From positions 1 through 64,000 of the forward strand of contig NZ_DASPLO010000150.1 of assembly GCF_035627495.1 (NCBI RefSeq): a DNA stretch of 64,000 nucleotides. The letters are read 5' to 3'. Under the pieces are notes generated by a model, which did not search any database, had not been told where the DNA came from, and was given only the letters and a program-made list of their open reading frames with translations. This stretch comes from Methylocaldum sp035627495. GTDB taxonomy: Bacteria; Pseudomonadota; Gammaproteobacteria; Methylococcales; Methylococcaceae. Below are positions 34,526 through 43,283 of this stretch, one piece after another (the stretch's first letter is position 1; every line of letters begins with the position of its first letter). The position numbers were made by a program, and so were the translations under genes.

Positions 34526-35440
34526 ATGGCGTTCCACCCCCGAGTAGGGCAACAGGGCGTAGCCCTGATTTTGGTGCTCTGGATATTGGCCTTGATGACC
34601 ATCATGGCGGGCAGCTTCGCGTTGTCGACCCAGCGGGAAACCTCGTTGGTGACCAATGCTCGGGAACGAGCCAAGGCAGTGGCCTTGGCCGATGGCGGCA
34701 TACACTATGCCATGTTCATGCTAAACCTGCCGAATGTAACCGAGCGTTGGCATGGAGATGGCACTCCCAATCGATGGGCATTCAACGGTGTCCCCATTGA
34801 AATACGTATTTACGATGAGGCGGGGAAAATCGATCTCAATGCCGCCCGCGAATTGACGTTACGAACTATATTGGCGAAATTAATCCAGAATGAAGATCAG
34901 GCGGTAAAATTGACGGATGCCATTTTGGACTGGCGCGACGGTGATGATACGAAGCGCCTCAATGGGGCGGAATCCGCCGAATACCGCGCCGCCGGGCTCG
35001 ATCAGATGCCGCAAAACCGCAACTTTCTTGTGTTGGAGGAACTCCGTGGAGTTTTGGGGATCACACCCTCGCTCTACCGAAAACTGGAGCCCTTATTCAC
35101 CCTTTACACCAATGTCGATGGTATCAACCCGGCAAAGGCATCGAAAAGCGCTTTATTGGCATTGATGGGCGAGAACAGCCAGGCGGTGGACGCCTTCGTC
35201 ACCGCTCGGGAAGCAGGGGACGAGAACATACCGCCTCCGCCGTTTCCACCAATCCCCGGAGTTCGATTCCACGCGTTCGGGGATTCGGTTTACACGATTC
35301 GCGCCCAACCCGCATCGCGGAACCATTCCGAACCGCCGGCTACGGCGGTCGTCAGACGGGAAGCTAGACGCCCGGGGGGAATCCCCTTTGTTTTCCTGAG
35401 ATGGAAGCCGCAAACAGCCGGCGTAACGGCTGATCAATAG
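34526..35440 (+). CDS. gspK: Minor pseudopilin GspK
   Basis: Large tip pseudopilin. The 304-residue protein starts MAFHPRVGQQG, then VALILVLWILALMTIMAGSF; as usual for GspK the Glu at mature position 5 is absent. Residues AGKIDLNAARELTLRTILAK and the later GLDQMPQNRNFLVLEELRGV are typical of the helix-rich GspK insertion domain. A proline-rich stretch (ENIPPPPFPPIPG) near 232-244 is unusual. Confidence 0.92.
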   Translation: MAFHPRVGQQGVALILVLWILALMTIMAGSFALSTQRETSLVTNARERAKAVALADGGIHYAMFMLNLPNVTERWHGDGTPNRWAFNGVPIEIRIYDEAGKIDLNAARELTLRTILAKLIQNEDQAVKLTDAILDWRDGDDTKRLNGAESAEYRAAGLDQMPQNRNFLVLEELRGVLGITPSLYRKLEPLFTLYTNVDGINPAKASKSALLALMGENSQAVDAFVTAREAGDENIPPPPFPPIPGVRFHAFGDSVYTIRAQPASRNHSEPPATAVVRREARRPGGIPFVFLRWKPQTAGVTADQ

Positions 35441-35445
35441 TACAC

Positions 35446-36552
35446 ATGCTGAAACTCGATACGCCGATCAATCTCGATGTCGCCAGATTTCTCCACTGGT
35501 GGCGCGGCGAGTTGTCCTTTCTCGTCCCTGCGAGATTGAGAAAACTCTTAGGCAAGGCCAGCGAATACCTGGTATTGACGAAAGACGACGATGGCCTGAA
35601 CGCGGTTTACCACGACGACGAAGGAATCCGTCCGCTGGGCCATTTCACCTTGGACGATGGCGGCAGCCGGAAACGGGAACGCCTCCTGGAAAGCATGCCG
35701 ACCCTGACGGAGGCGAAAGTCCTCCTGAGATTGACCCCCGGCCAGGCCATGCGGAAGACGCTAAAGCTTCCGCTGGCGGCGGAAGAGAATTTAAGCCGGG
35801 TGGTGGCGTTCGAAATGGATCGCCTGACCCCCTTCAAGAGCGACCAGGTTTATTACGCGGCGCGCCAGCTGGAGCGATCGCCGGCAACCCGCCAGATCAC
35901 GGTGGAACTCATCTTGACCCCGCGCAATAAACTGGATGCCTTGCTGGAAGAACTGGCCGTTTGGGGCTGGCGGCCGAACATCGTGGACATGGCGGGCGAC
36001 TCCCCGCTCGGCGCCTACGATTTGTTGCCCGAGAAGTACCGGTCGCCGCGAAACCCATGGCCTTACAGGATTAATTTGGCGCTGGCCGCGTTGATCGTTT
36101 TGCTCGTGATCGTGTTGGGCGTTCTGCCGATCTGGTCCAATCGCTCGCTCGCATTGGACCTGGAGCAAGAGGTAAAAAAGGCTAGCAAGACCGCAAAAGA
36201 AGTCGAGTCCTTGCGCCACGAGATGGAAGATCTGGTGCACCAAACGAGATTTCTTCAGCAAAGGAAGCGCGCAGAACCGGCCATGGTGGATATGCTGCAG
36301 GAGTTGACCGACGTTATGCCCGATCAGACCTGGCTCAACGGCTTGCAGTACCGAGACCACCGGCTCGTCATACAAGGACAATCGCCGTCCGCTTCGGCTT
36401 TGATCGAACTGATCGAGGCGTCGCCCTTTTTCCAAAATACCAGTTTTGTATCACCGGTAACGAAAGACACGGCCAGCGGGCTGGAACGTTTCCAGATCGC
36501 CAGCGAGGTCGTCAACGGGAGGTTTTCTGAAAAACCGGCTTCTTCTGAATAA
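35446..36552 (+). CDS. gspL: Type II secretion protein GspL (PilM/PilN-like form)
   Basis: Inner-membrane protein that links GspE to the periplasmic parts. The 368-residue protein has a cytoplasmic actin-like region (about 1-205), one membrane helix (about 208-230, INLALAALIVLLVIVLGVLP), a periplasmic coiled coil (LEQEVKKASKTAKEVESLRH) and a PilN/ferredoxin-like domain (about 270-355). This matches the XpsL type rather than the PulL type. It overlaps the start of gspM. Confidence 0.87.
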   Translation: MLKLDTPINLDVARFLHWWRGELSFLVPARLRKLLGKASEYLVLTKDDDGLNAVYHDDEGIRPLGHFTLDDGGSRKRERLLESMPTLTEAKVLLRLTPGQAMRKTLKLPLAAEENLSRVVAFEMDRLTPFKSDQVYYAARQLERSPATRQITVELILTPRNKLDALLEELAVWGWRPNIVDMAGDSPLGAYDLLPEKYRSPRNPWPYRINLALAALIVLLVIVLGVLPIWSNRSLALDLEQEVKKASKTAKEVESLRHEMEDLVHQTRFLQQRKRAEPAMVDMLQELTDVMPDQTWLNGLQYRDHRLVIQGQSPSASALIELIEASPFFQNTSFVSPVTKDTASGLERFQIASEVVNGRFSEKPASSE

Positions 36553-36574
36553 GCCCCGGCTCCTGGCCCTCGGA

Positions 36575-37108
36575 TTGCTCGCCGGCATCATCGCCGTGCT
36601 CTATCTGGCGGCGATCGCTCCGGTAGTCGATCTTGCCCGGGAATACGGCGAATCCGTCGACGATTTGCGGTTTCGCCTGCAGCGCTACCAAAAAGTCGCG
36701 GCGGAAAAGGACAATTTGCTCGCAAGCCTAGAACAGATCAAGGCCGCAGGACAGCAAGACGAGCGCTTTATCGCACGTGACTCCGCCGCACTGGCTTCCG
36801 CCGATCTGCAGTCGATGGTCAAGGAAATCGTGAGTCAGGCCGGCGGCGAACTGACCAGCACCCAGGTGATACCCGAACGGAAGGAAGAGAATTTCACCCG
36901 AATTTCCGTAAAAGTACGCGTGAACGGCAGCACCAATGTGCTGCGCGACGTTTTGCATAGCATTGAATCCTCAAAGCCCATGCTGTTCGTGGAAAACCTC
37001 AATATACGGCCGATTCGGATGCCTCGCAATCCGGCGGCCAAGCAGTCCCAGCCGGTCGACAAGCTGAGCGTGGATTTCGACGTCATCGGTTACATGCAGG
37101 CCAGTTAA
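36575..37108 (+). CDS. gspM: Type II secretion protein GspM (XpsM-like)
   Basis: Inner-membrane partner of GspL: a short N-terminus, one membrane helix (LLAGIIAVLYLAAIAPVV), a coiled coil (about 25-60) and a PilO-like periplasmic domain. TTG at 36575 falls inside the membrane helix and would remove the basic N-terminus. In the same frame a CTG at about 36527 directly follows GGGAGG and would give KNRLLLNKPRLLALG before the helix, a more natural start. The coordinates given use the TTG; the true start is probably the CTG. Confidence 0.82.
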   Translation: MLAGIIAVLYLAAIAPVVDLAREYGESVDDLRFRLQRYQKVAAEKDNLLASLEQIKAAGQQDERFIARDSAALASADLQSMVKEIVSQAGGELTSTQVIPERKEENFTRISVKVRVNGSTNVLRDVLHSIESSKPMLFVENLNIRPIRMPRNPAAKQSQPVDKLSVDFDVIGYMQAS

Positions 37109-37111
37109 GCC

Positions 37112-37771
37112 ATGAGCAAATGGTCCCGCGATAATTTGTTAACCTTGATTCTGGCCGGCGTTACGGCCTTGCTGCTCATCGGCGTCGCCATCGAATCGGC
37201 CGTATTGGAAGACAAGCGGTCAATCGCGCCGGTTTCTTCGGAAAAAGCCTCGAATTCGGAAGCAACCGAAACGGTCGATGCCGAGGATGTTGAGCTGCCC
37301 GATATTCAGGAATACGAAGCGATCGTCCAGCGTCCGTTGTTTATGGAAGGCCGCCGTCCCGGCGCGGAAGGTGGGGAAACGACAGCCACGACTGCACAGG
37401 ATACGCCGTTGACGGTGAAGCTGATGGGGGTCGCTTTCTCTCCGTCGGACAAGACCGCGCTTTTCGTAGACGCAAAAGGCAAGTACAAGCGATTGAAGAA
37501 GAACGGCTCAATCGACGGTTGGACCCTGGTCGATTTCGGCCAGGACAGAGTGACGCTGCAGCAGGGCGATGAACAAAGGGAGCTGATGCTGCTTAAACCC
37601 AAACCCAAGACGGCACCGGGTCAGCCCCAGCAAACACCGCAGCAGCCGGCCCCCCCGCCGAGACCGGTAACGCCTCCGCCGCCTCCGGTGGAAGAAATAA
37701 GCGAAGAAGCCGAAGTTATCGAGGAAGAAGAAACCGTCGACGAAGAAGCCGTTACCGAAGAAGCCGAGTAA
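37112..37771 (+). CDS. gspN: Type II secretion protein N/C-like (XpsN/GspC homology region)
   Basis: A 219-residue bitopic protein: short cytoplasmic N-terminus, one helix (LLTLILAGVTALLLIGVAI), an acidic linker, then a GspC-like homology region (about 65-165: PLFMEGRRP, LTVKLMGVAFSPSDKTALF, GWTLVDFGQDRVTLQ). The tail is a proline run followed by a strongly acidic region (EEISEEAEVIEEEE). In the xps operon this position is XpsN, which bridges XpsL-M to the secretin. No PDZ domain is present. Confidence 0.8.
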   Translation: MSKWSRDNLLTLILAGVTALLLIGVAIESAVLEDKRSIAPVSSEKASNSEATETVDAEDVELPDIQEYEAIVQRPLFMEGRRPGAEGGETTATTAQDTPLTVKLMGVAFSPSDKTALFVDAKGKYKRLKKNGSIDGWTLVDFGQDRVTLQQGDEQRELMLLKPKPKTAPGQPQQTPQQPAPPPRPVTPPPPPVEEISEEAEVIEEEETVDEEAVTEEAE

Positions 37772-37954
37772 CCGGATCAGTAATAGAATCCTCGCTAATA
37801 AAACAGGCCGCACGGAGCGCCAACTATTGCTAGCGGTTAACACACTGTGCCGCACTCGGAAAGTGAAATCTTTATTTTCGCGTTCCTGCTCGAAAAACAT
37901 CAGGATGTCGGTTTTTCGAGGTTTCACCTAAGAAGCCAAAGACGAAAAGGGTCT

Positions 37955-40309
37955 ATGCACAAAACAACAAGTCGATTCGTAATTGCACCGCTAGTGGTTG
38001 CCTTGGGGTTTTCCGGATGCGAATACATTAAGCCATATGCAACCAAGCCGCCGTCCTTACCGGAGAATTTAACGGGCGAAGGTCGGAAAGCCGAGACTAC
38101 CGTTCCGGTGCAAACCGAACCGCTCGTCCAGGAGCCGCCGAGACCGCCCGAATACTACCCTCCCTCCGGTAGCGTGATCGGCCCCGGCGCGCCTGTCGAG
38201 AAACGGCCTGCGAAAGAGGGAAAATACACCCTGAATTTCGACGATGCCGATCTGGGGGAAGTAGCCAAAGTCATACTGGGCGACATGCTAAGGGTTAACT
38301 ATGTTTTAAGCCCCAAAGTGGCCGGTAAGGTAAGTCTGCAAACGACCCGCCCCTTGGCCGACGATGAACTGCTTCCCACCCTGGAAATGCTGCTCAAGAT
38401 GAACGGAGCGGTATTAATCCGGGACAAAGGGCTCTACCGCATCGAACCGGATGCCACTGCGACCGCCGACGCACCGGGCGCGCGACTGGGAGTCGCTGGC
38501 CAGACGCTGCCTGCAGGCTATCAATTGCGGGTAGTGCCTTTACGTTACGTGGGCGTGCAGGAAATGCAAAAGGTCATTGAGCCCATGATGCCGCCCAAGT
38601 CCATCATCCGCGCCGATGAAAGCCGGAACGTCATGGTCTTGGCGGGAACCAGCGAGGAACTAGAGGGTGTGCTCGAAACGATCCGCATGTTCGACGTCGA
38701 TTTCATGCGCGGCATGTCGGTTGGACTGTATCCCCTCAAAAACGTCGAACCCGCGACGATAGTGGAAGAACTCGACAAGGTGCTGGGGGATACGGCCAAA
38801 GGCCCGCTGGCTGGCGTAGTCCGCTTGTTGCCTATCGAACGGCTCAACGCCGTCTTGGCGGTGACCCCCCAGCCGCGCTATCTGGACGAAGTGGAAACCT
38901 GGGTGGAACGACTCGACCGCTACAGCAGCACTCGGGCAGGCGGGGTCCATGTCTATCGGGTACAGAACGTGGACGCCGTGGAACTGGCGGAAACATTGTC
39001 CAATATATTCGGCGGAGGCGCGGGGCAGCGGCGGGCGCCCGGTCCCTCGCTGGCACCGGGCATGCAGAGTACGACCATCGGAGGTGGCGGGAGCGGAGGT
39101 TTCGATCAAACCGGCGACGGCATCACATCCGACACCGGATCGGTGGGAACCTTGGGCGGCGGTACGGGAAGCTCGCTCGGCAGCACCACCTCGACGCCGA
39201 GCCGCTTCGGCTCCACGGCGGGAGGCTTAGGTGGTACTACGGGAGGCTTAGGCGGTGTAAGCGGTACCACGGGAGACTTAGGCGGCCGAAGAACTGGCGG
39301 TCTGGGTACGAGAGGCGGGATTAGGGGGGCTCGCGCCGCCCGAGCCGGCCGCGGTGCAGCGGTTGCCGAACTCGGCGGTGTTCGCATCGTTGCCGATCCG
39401 GCCAACAATGCTTTGATCATTACCGCCAGGGCGCAGGAGTACAAGGAAATCGAAGCGGTGATCAAGGAATTGGACATCATGCCCTTGCAGGTGCTGGTGG
39501 ACGCCACGATCGTGGAGGTCAGCCTGACGGGCGATCTGCGATACGGCTTGCAGTGGTTTTTCAACCACGGGTCCGGAGCCGCGGTACTTGGAAGTCAGAT
39601 CGAAGACATTGCGCAAGCCGCGGCGCTGGCTGGCGGATTCACCTACTCATTGGTCGCTGCGGGCAGAGACATCCGGGTGCAGCTGAATCTTCTGGCCCAC
39701 GACAACAAAGTCAACGTGATTTCCTCGCCCTCCCTGATGGTGTTGAATAACCAGGAAGCCCAGATCAACGTGGGCGATACCATTCCCCTCGCGACCGCCC
39801 AAACGACCGGGCTCGCCGGCGTCGGCGCCACCAACCAGCCGACCATAACCAGCAGCTTTCAGTATGTCGATACCGGCGTCATCCTCCATGTCCGCCCTCG
39901 CGTCAACGCGGGAGGACTGGTGACTCTGGAGATCACGCAAGAAGTCAGCACGCCATCGCCCACCACAGTAGGGAATACGTCTACCTTCATCATCTCAAAG
40001 CGAGCGATCGAAAGTGCGGTAGCGGTCGGAAATGGCGGGACCATAGCCTTGGGCGGCCTAATCAGAGACAATCACACCAAAGACATAACGGGTATACCAA
40101 TCTTGAGCAGGATTCCCTGGATCGGTTCCTTGTTCGGATCTACCCAAAAGACGCTCAATCGAACCGAACTGGTCGTACTCCTGACACCGAGAGTGGTTCA
40201 GGAGAAAAAGGATATCGGCGCGATCACGTCCGAATTCAAACGAAAACTCACCGGACTTTTCGAAGAAACGGGTCGGCCCGGCGAGTTGAGGCTCAAGACC
40301 AGGGATTAG
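37955..40309 (+). CDS. gspD: Type II secretion secretin GspD (lipoprotein)
   Basis: Outer-membrane channel. Start at ATG 37955 behind AAAAGGG gives 784 residues with a lipoprotein signal (GFSGC). Periplasmic N domains (about 85-350) come first, then a long glycine/threonine-rich insertion (about 355-455, with repeats like GGLGGTTGGLGG), a third N domain (about 460-530) and the secretin domain (about 535-760) with VNVISSPSLMVLNNQEAQI and the VPILSRIPWIGSLF-like plug motif. It is the last gene of the operon, as in xps. The longer frame from 37847 has no signal peptide. Confidence 0.92.
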   Translation: MHKTTSRFVIAPLVVALGFSGCEYIKPYATKPPSLPENLTGEGRKAETTVPVQTEPLVQEPPRPPEYYPPSGSVIGPGAPVEKRPAKEGKYTLNFDDADLGEVAKVILGDMLRVNYVLSPKVAGKVSLQTTRPLADDELLPTLEMLLKMNGAVLIRDKGLYRIEPDATATADAPGARLGVAGQTLPAGYQLRVVPLRYVGVQEMQKVIEPMMPPKSIIRADESRNVMVLAGTSEELEGVLETIRMFDVDFMRGMSVGLYPLKNVEPATIVEELDKVLGDTAKGPLAGVVRLLPIERLNAVLAVTPQPRYLDEVETWVERLDRYSSTRAGGVHVYRVQNVDAVELAETLSNIFGGGAGQRRAPGPSLAPGMQSTTIGGGGSGGFDQTGDGITSDTGSVGTLGGGTGSSLGSTTSTPSRFGSTAGGLGGTTGGLGGVSGTTGDLGGRRTGGLGTRGGIRGARAARAGRGAAVAELGGVRIVADPANNALIITARAQEYKEIEAVIKELDIMPLQVLVDATIVEVSLTGDLRYGLQWFFNHGSGAAVLGSQIEDIAQAAALAGGFTYSLVAAGRDIRVQLNLLAHDNKVNVISSPSLMVLNNQEAQINVGDTIPLATAQTTGLAGVGATNQPTITSSFQYVDTGVILHVRPRVNAGGLVTLEITQEVSTPSPTTVGNTSTFIISKRAIESAVAVGNGGTIALGGLIRDNHTKDITGIPILSRIPWIGSLFGSTQKTLNRTELVVLLTPRVVQEKKDIGAITSEFKRKLTGLFEETGRPGELRLKTRD

Positions 40310-40314
40310 AACAC

Positions 40315-40349
40315 GCCCGGCACTGTGCGTCTGATTGCGCAGGCCGGGC
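40315..40349. terminator. Hairpin between convergent gspD and ctaA-ftsY
   Basis: GCCCGGC (40315-40321) pairs with GCCGGGC (40343-40349), with an inner TGCG/CGCA pair. There is no T tract, so it may act only as a 3'-end stabiliser. Confidence 0.4.
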
Positions 40350-40424
40350 TCTGATCAAGCGCCTTGGGCACGCGCCGGCTCAGACGTGTTCACGGCATTA
40401 TCATTCGCGCGATCTGGCGTCCGA

Positions 40425-42440
40425 TCACTCGGCGAATAATGCATCTACGAATTTCCGCGCGTCGAAATCCTGCAAGTCATCGATGCCCTCGCCGATCCCT
40501 ATGAACCGGATCGGCAGCCCGAACTGCTTGGCCAGGGCGAAGATGACGCCGCCCTTGGCGGTGCCGTCGAGCTTGGTGAGCGCGATCCCCGTCAGCCCGA
40601 CCGCTTCGTTGAACAGCTTGGCTTGCGAAATCGCATTTTGGCCGGTGCTCGCATCGAGCACCAAGAGCACCTCGTGCGGCGCGGTCTCGTCGAGCCTGCC
40701 CATGATGCGTTTGATCTTGCTGAGCTCCTCCATGAGATGCGATTTCGTATGGAGACGCCCCGCCGTATCGGCGATGAGCACATCGATGCCCCGCGCCTGG
40801 GCCGCTTGCACCGCATCGTAGACGACCGACGCCGAATCGGCCCCGGTGTGTTGGGCGATCACCTGGACGTTGTTCCGGTCACCCCAGGTTTGCAATTGCT
40901 CTACGGCCGCGGCGCGGAAGGTATCGCCGGCCGCCAGCATGACGCTGTGTCCCTGGCTTTGAAGGCGTTTGGCGAGCTTGCCGATAGTCGTAGTCTTGCC
41001 CACGCCGTTCACGCCTACGACCAGGATAACGAAGGGCCGAGTCTCCGCCGGAATGTCGAGCGGAACGCTGACGGGCCGGAGGATCTCGTACAAATACTCG
41101 CGGAGGCTGGCCGCCAAGGTGCCGACATCGTCAAGCTGATGCCGCTCCAAGCTTTCCGTGAGATGGCGAACGATGTCCTGAGTCGCTGTCACGCCGATAT
41201 CGGCCATCAACAACTGGGACTCGATATCTTCCAAAACATCGCGATCGATGGCTTTCTTGCCGAGGGCGAGCGTCCCGAGAAAGCCGGTGAGACCACTGCG
41301 GGTTTTCCCGAGCTGGCTTTTGAGCCGAACGAACATGCCTTCCGGCGTGGGCCGTGCAGGTACCTTTTCGACGGGAAGCGGCGGAACGATCGGCGGCAAG
41401 ACCTCGGCAGGCGGTGCGACACTGATGCGCTCGGCAGCCGCCTCGCGCGCGGGCATTTCAGCCTCAACACGTCGAGGCAGACGAAGATAAAAATGAACAT
41501 GGACCAGATTCAGCCAAAGCAGTGCAGCCACGGCGTGGTGCGCGACCGCTACGGCAACCGGCATACGCAGCAGAACCGCTGCGATCCCCAAGCTGATCTG
41601 TGCCAGCAGCAAAAAGCTGAGAAGCACGCCGGCCTTGCTCAGGCGAGGCACTTTGCGGTTCGAGGTGATCCCTGTAGCCAGCACGCTGAGCACCAGAAAA
41701 ACCGCTATGGCGCCCACGCGGTGCGCCCAATGGATGGCGACGCGGGCGTCCAGCGGCAATCCGCCTTTTTGATAATCGGCGCCACCGATACCTCGCCAAA
41801 GCGTAAAACCCTCGGCGTAATCGGCATCAGGCCAGAAAGAGCCCAGACAGGTGGGAAAATCCGGGCAGGACAGCGCGGCGTAATTCGACGATGTCCATCC
41901 GCCCAAGAAAATCTGCGCGAACAGCAATAACAAGGAGAAACCGCTCAAGCGGCGCAGCCACCGGGTATCTCCGACCGGCGGCGTTTTCGGACTCACCGTG
42001 AGGTACAGCCAATACAATAGGGCAAGCGTAAGAAACCCTGCCAATAGATGGGCCGTGACGATGACGGGCATAACCAGGAATTTCACGGTCCACATACCGA
42101 GAAGCGCCTGCCCGACCACAAGAGCAAGGGTTGCATAGGTCAATGCGATCGCTCTACCCCTGTTTTCCCGCACCCGAAACACCAGTCCGGCGAGTACGAG
42201 AACAAAAACGCCCAAAGTGCCGGCAAGATAGCGATGGATCATCTCTTTCCAGGCTTTGGCCGCGTCGAACGGGGCATGCCGCAACGCTTCGGCAATCTGC
42301 GGTTCCTCGACGATCATCTTTCCATAACAGCCAGGCCAATCCGGACAGCCCAGCCCGGCATCCGAGATACGGACATAAGCGCCCATCGCCATTACGCAAA
42401 ATGCGAGAATCAGGGAAAAGAGAGTTAGGTTTCTGAACAT
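40425..42440 (-). CDS. ctaA-ftsY: Fusion of heme A synthase (CtaA/Cox15) and SRP receptor FtsY
   Basis: One open frame of 671 residues joins two full proteins. Residues 1-324 are an eight-helix heme A synthase: GCPDWPGCYG (32-40), heme-ligand His in MIHRYLAG, TAHLLAG, AIHWAHRVG and VAHHAVAALLW, and the second Cys pair SCPDFPTC. A Pro/Glu-rich linker (325-365) leads into FtsY (366-671): N domain, P-loop GVNGVGKTTT (476-485), DTFRAAA, DTAGR, TKLDG and GEGIDDL. The CtaA C-terminus is expected in the cytoplasm, so the FtsY part would be on the right side. An internal ATG at 41456 with GAGG before it could also give free FtsY. Lies downstream of SURF1. Confidence 0.85.
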   Translation of the reverse strand: MFRNLTLFSLILAFCVMAMGAYVRISDAGLGCPDWPGCYGKMIVEEPQIAEALRHAPFDAAKAWKEMIHRYLAGTLGVFVLVLAGLVFRVRENRGRAIALTYATLALVVGQALLGMWTVKFLVMPVIVTAHLLAGFLTLALLYWLYLTVSPKTPPVGDTRWLRRLSGFSLLLLFAQIFLGGWTSSNYAALSCPDFPTCLGSFWPDADYAEGFTLWRGIGGADYQKGGLPLDARVAIHWAHRVGAIAVFLVLSVLATGITSNRKVPRLSKAGVLLSFLLLAQISLGIAAVLLRMPVAVAVAHHAVAALLWLNLVHVHFYLRLPRRVEAEMPAREAAAERISVAPPAEVLPPIVPPLPVEKVPARPTPEGMFVRLKSQLGKTRSGLTGFLGTLALGKKAIDRDVLEDIESQLLMADIGVTATQDIVRHLTESLERHQLDDVGTLAASLREYLYEILRPVSVPLDIPAETRPFVILVVGVNGVGKTTTIGKLAKRLQSQGHSVMLAAGDTFRAAAVEQLQTWGDRNNVQVIAQHTGADSASVVYDAVQAAQARGIDVLIADTAGRLHTKSHLMEELSKIKRIMGRLDETAPHEVLLVLDASTGQNAISQAKLFNEAVGLTGIALTKLDGTAKGGVIFALAKQFGLPIRFIGIGEGIDDLQDFDARKFVDALFAE
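41454..41469 (-). promoter_or_regulatory. Possible internal ribosome site and start for separate FtsY
   Basis: Within the fused frame GTTGAGGCTGAAATG offers GAGG five bases before an ATG (M329 of the fusion). In a neighbouring frame a TGA lies a few bases before this ATG, as would be expected if ctaA once ended here. Use of this start would yield a 343-residue FtsY. Confidence 0.45.
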
Positions 42441-42527
42441 AGTCTTGTTATTGTCGTGTCAATGTTCGATCGCGGTGATCCGAACCGAATAGCGGTCCTG
42501 GTTTGAAGGCGTCGGCATCCGATTCAG

Positions 42528-42649
42528 AGGTTGTGAAAAGAACCGTCGCGAGCGGCCCGACTTCGTTCGAGAAGCGCAGGCGTACAGGGAGTACGTTGAG
42601 CATCGCAGGCGCGGACTCGGGCCGCGCAGTAGGTTTTTTCACAATCTCT
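42528..42649. repeat. Interspersed palindromic repeat, standard copy
   Basis: About 122 bases. Left end GAGGTTGTGAAAAGAACCGT is an imperfect inverse of the right end (AGGTTTTTTCACAATCTC); further in, GCGAGCGGCCCGA and CGGGCCGCGCAGTAGG complete arms of about 33 bases. The centre has a small hairpin CGTAC-aggga-GTACG. The right end touches the stop codon of the CxxxC membrane protein gene, and the left lies upstream of ctaA-ftsY. Confidence 0.75.
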
Positions 42650-43251
42650 CAGCCAATCTGTGACGCGCGAAGGAGATGCTTCAAATCCTTGAGTACGCCG
42701 TAAGGGTCGAACCCGGAATCGTACCATAGGGCTGCATTCCCAAACGGGTCTATAAGAATCACCATGCCCTCGGTCAACGGTTTTTCAACCGCAGCCGCCA
42801 ATTTCTGCGATAGAGCTTCGCTCGCTACCGCCAGCAGCAAGGTTTGATCGTCCTTGAGCAAGGGAGCGAGATCGGCAGCAACCGGATCATCTGCCACCAG
42901 CAATAAACGACGCACCCGCGGAATTTCCTTGTTCAGCATGAGCCTTATCTGCTTGGTCTTATGAAGGGTTTCCGCACAACGGTCAACGCACTTGCCCGAG
43001 ACCACATGCAACATCACCCAACGACCTTTAACCTCCGACAGCACTTCGCTCCGACTGACGGGGCGTGCGAGCAACTCGCCGTAATCGATAGGCCTCGGCG
43101 GAAGAACCAAGTTGCCGTAATTGCTGCGCTTGGTGATCAACTGGGGATTGTTGGCGTAATACCAAGCGGCTCCGAAGGGAATTATGGAAATAAGGGCGAT
43201 AAAAATGATCAGGGCGCGATTTCGCCACAGAGAGTTCGTTGGGAGAGACAT
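42649..43251 (-). CDS. Cytochrome-oxidase-associated membrane protein with CxxxC
   Basis: A 200-residue protein with one N-terminal helix (ALIIFIALISIIPFGAAWYY) and a periplasmic thioredoxin-like domain. C88-VDR-C92 (SGKCVDRCAETLHKTKQ) has the spacing of Sco copper proteins, and the DPFGNAALWYDSGFDPYGVL segment near the end is also Sco-like. In Pseudomonas the unnamed gene between SURF1 and ctaA has this place (PA0111). A role in copper or thiol handling for the oxidase is inferred. Confidence 0.72.
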   Translation of the reverse strand: MSLPTNSLWRNRALIIFIALISIIPFGAAWYYANNPQLITKRSNYGNLVLPPRPIDYGELLARPVSRSEVLSEVKGRWVMLHVVSGKCVDRCAETLHKTKQIRLMLNKEIPRVRRLLLVADDPVAADLAPLLKDDQTLLLAVASEALSQKLAAAVEKPLTEGMVILIDPFGNAALWYDSGFDPYGVLKDLKHLLRASQIG

Positions 43252-43283
43252 GAGTAGGAAGAATCGTATTGAAAATTAGGAGA

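Noticed and set aside
40623..41930. 435-codon open frame on the plus strand
   Set aside because: Antisense of the ctaA-ftsY fusion; low-complexity shadow composition.
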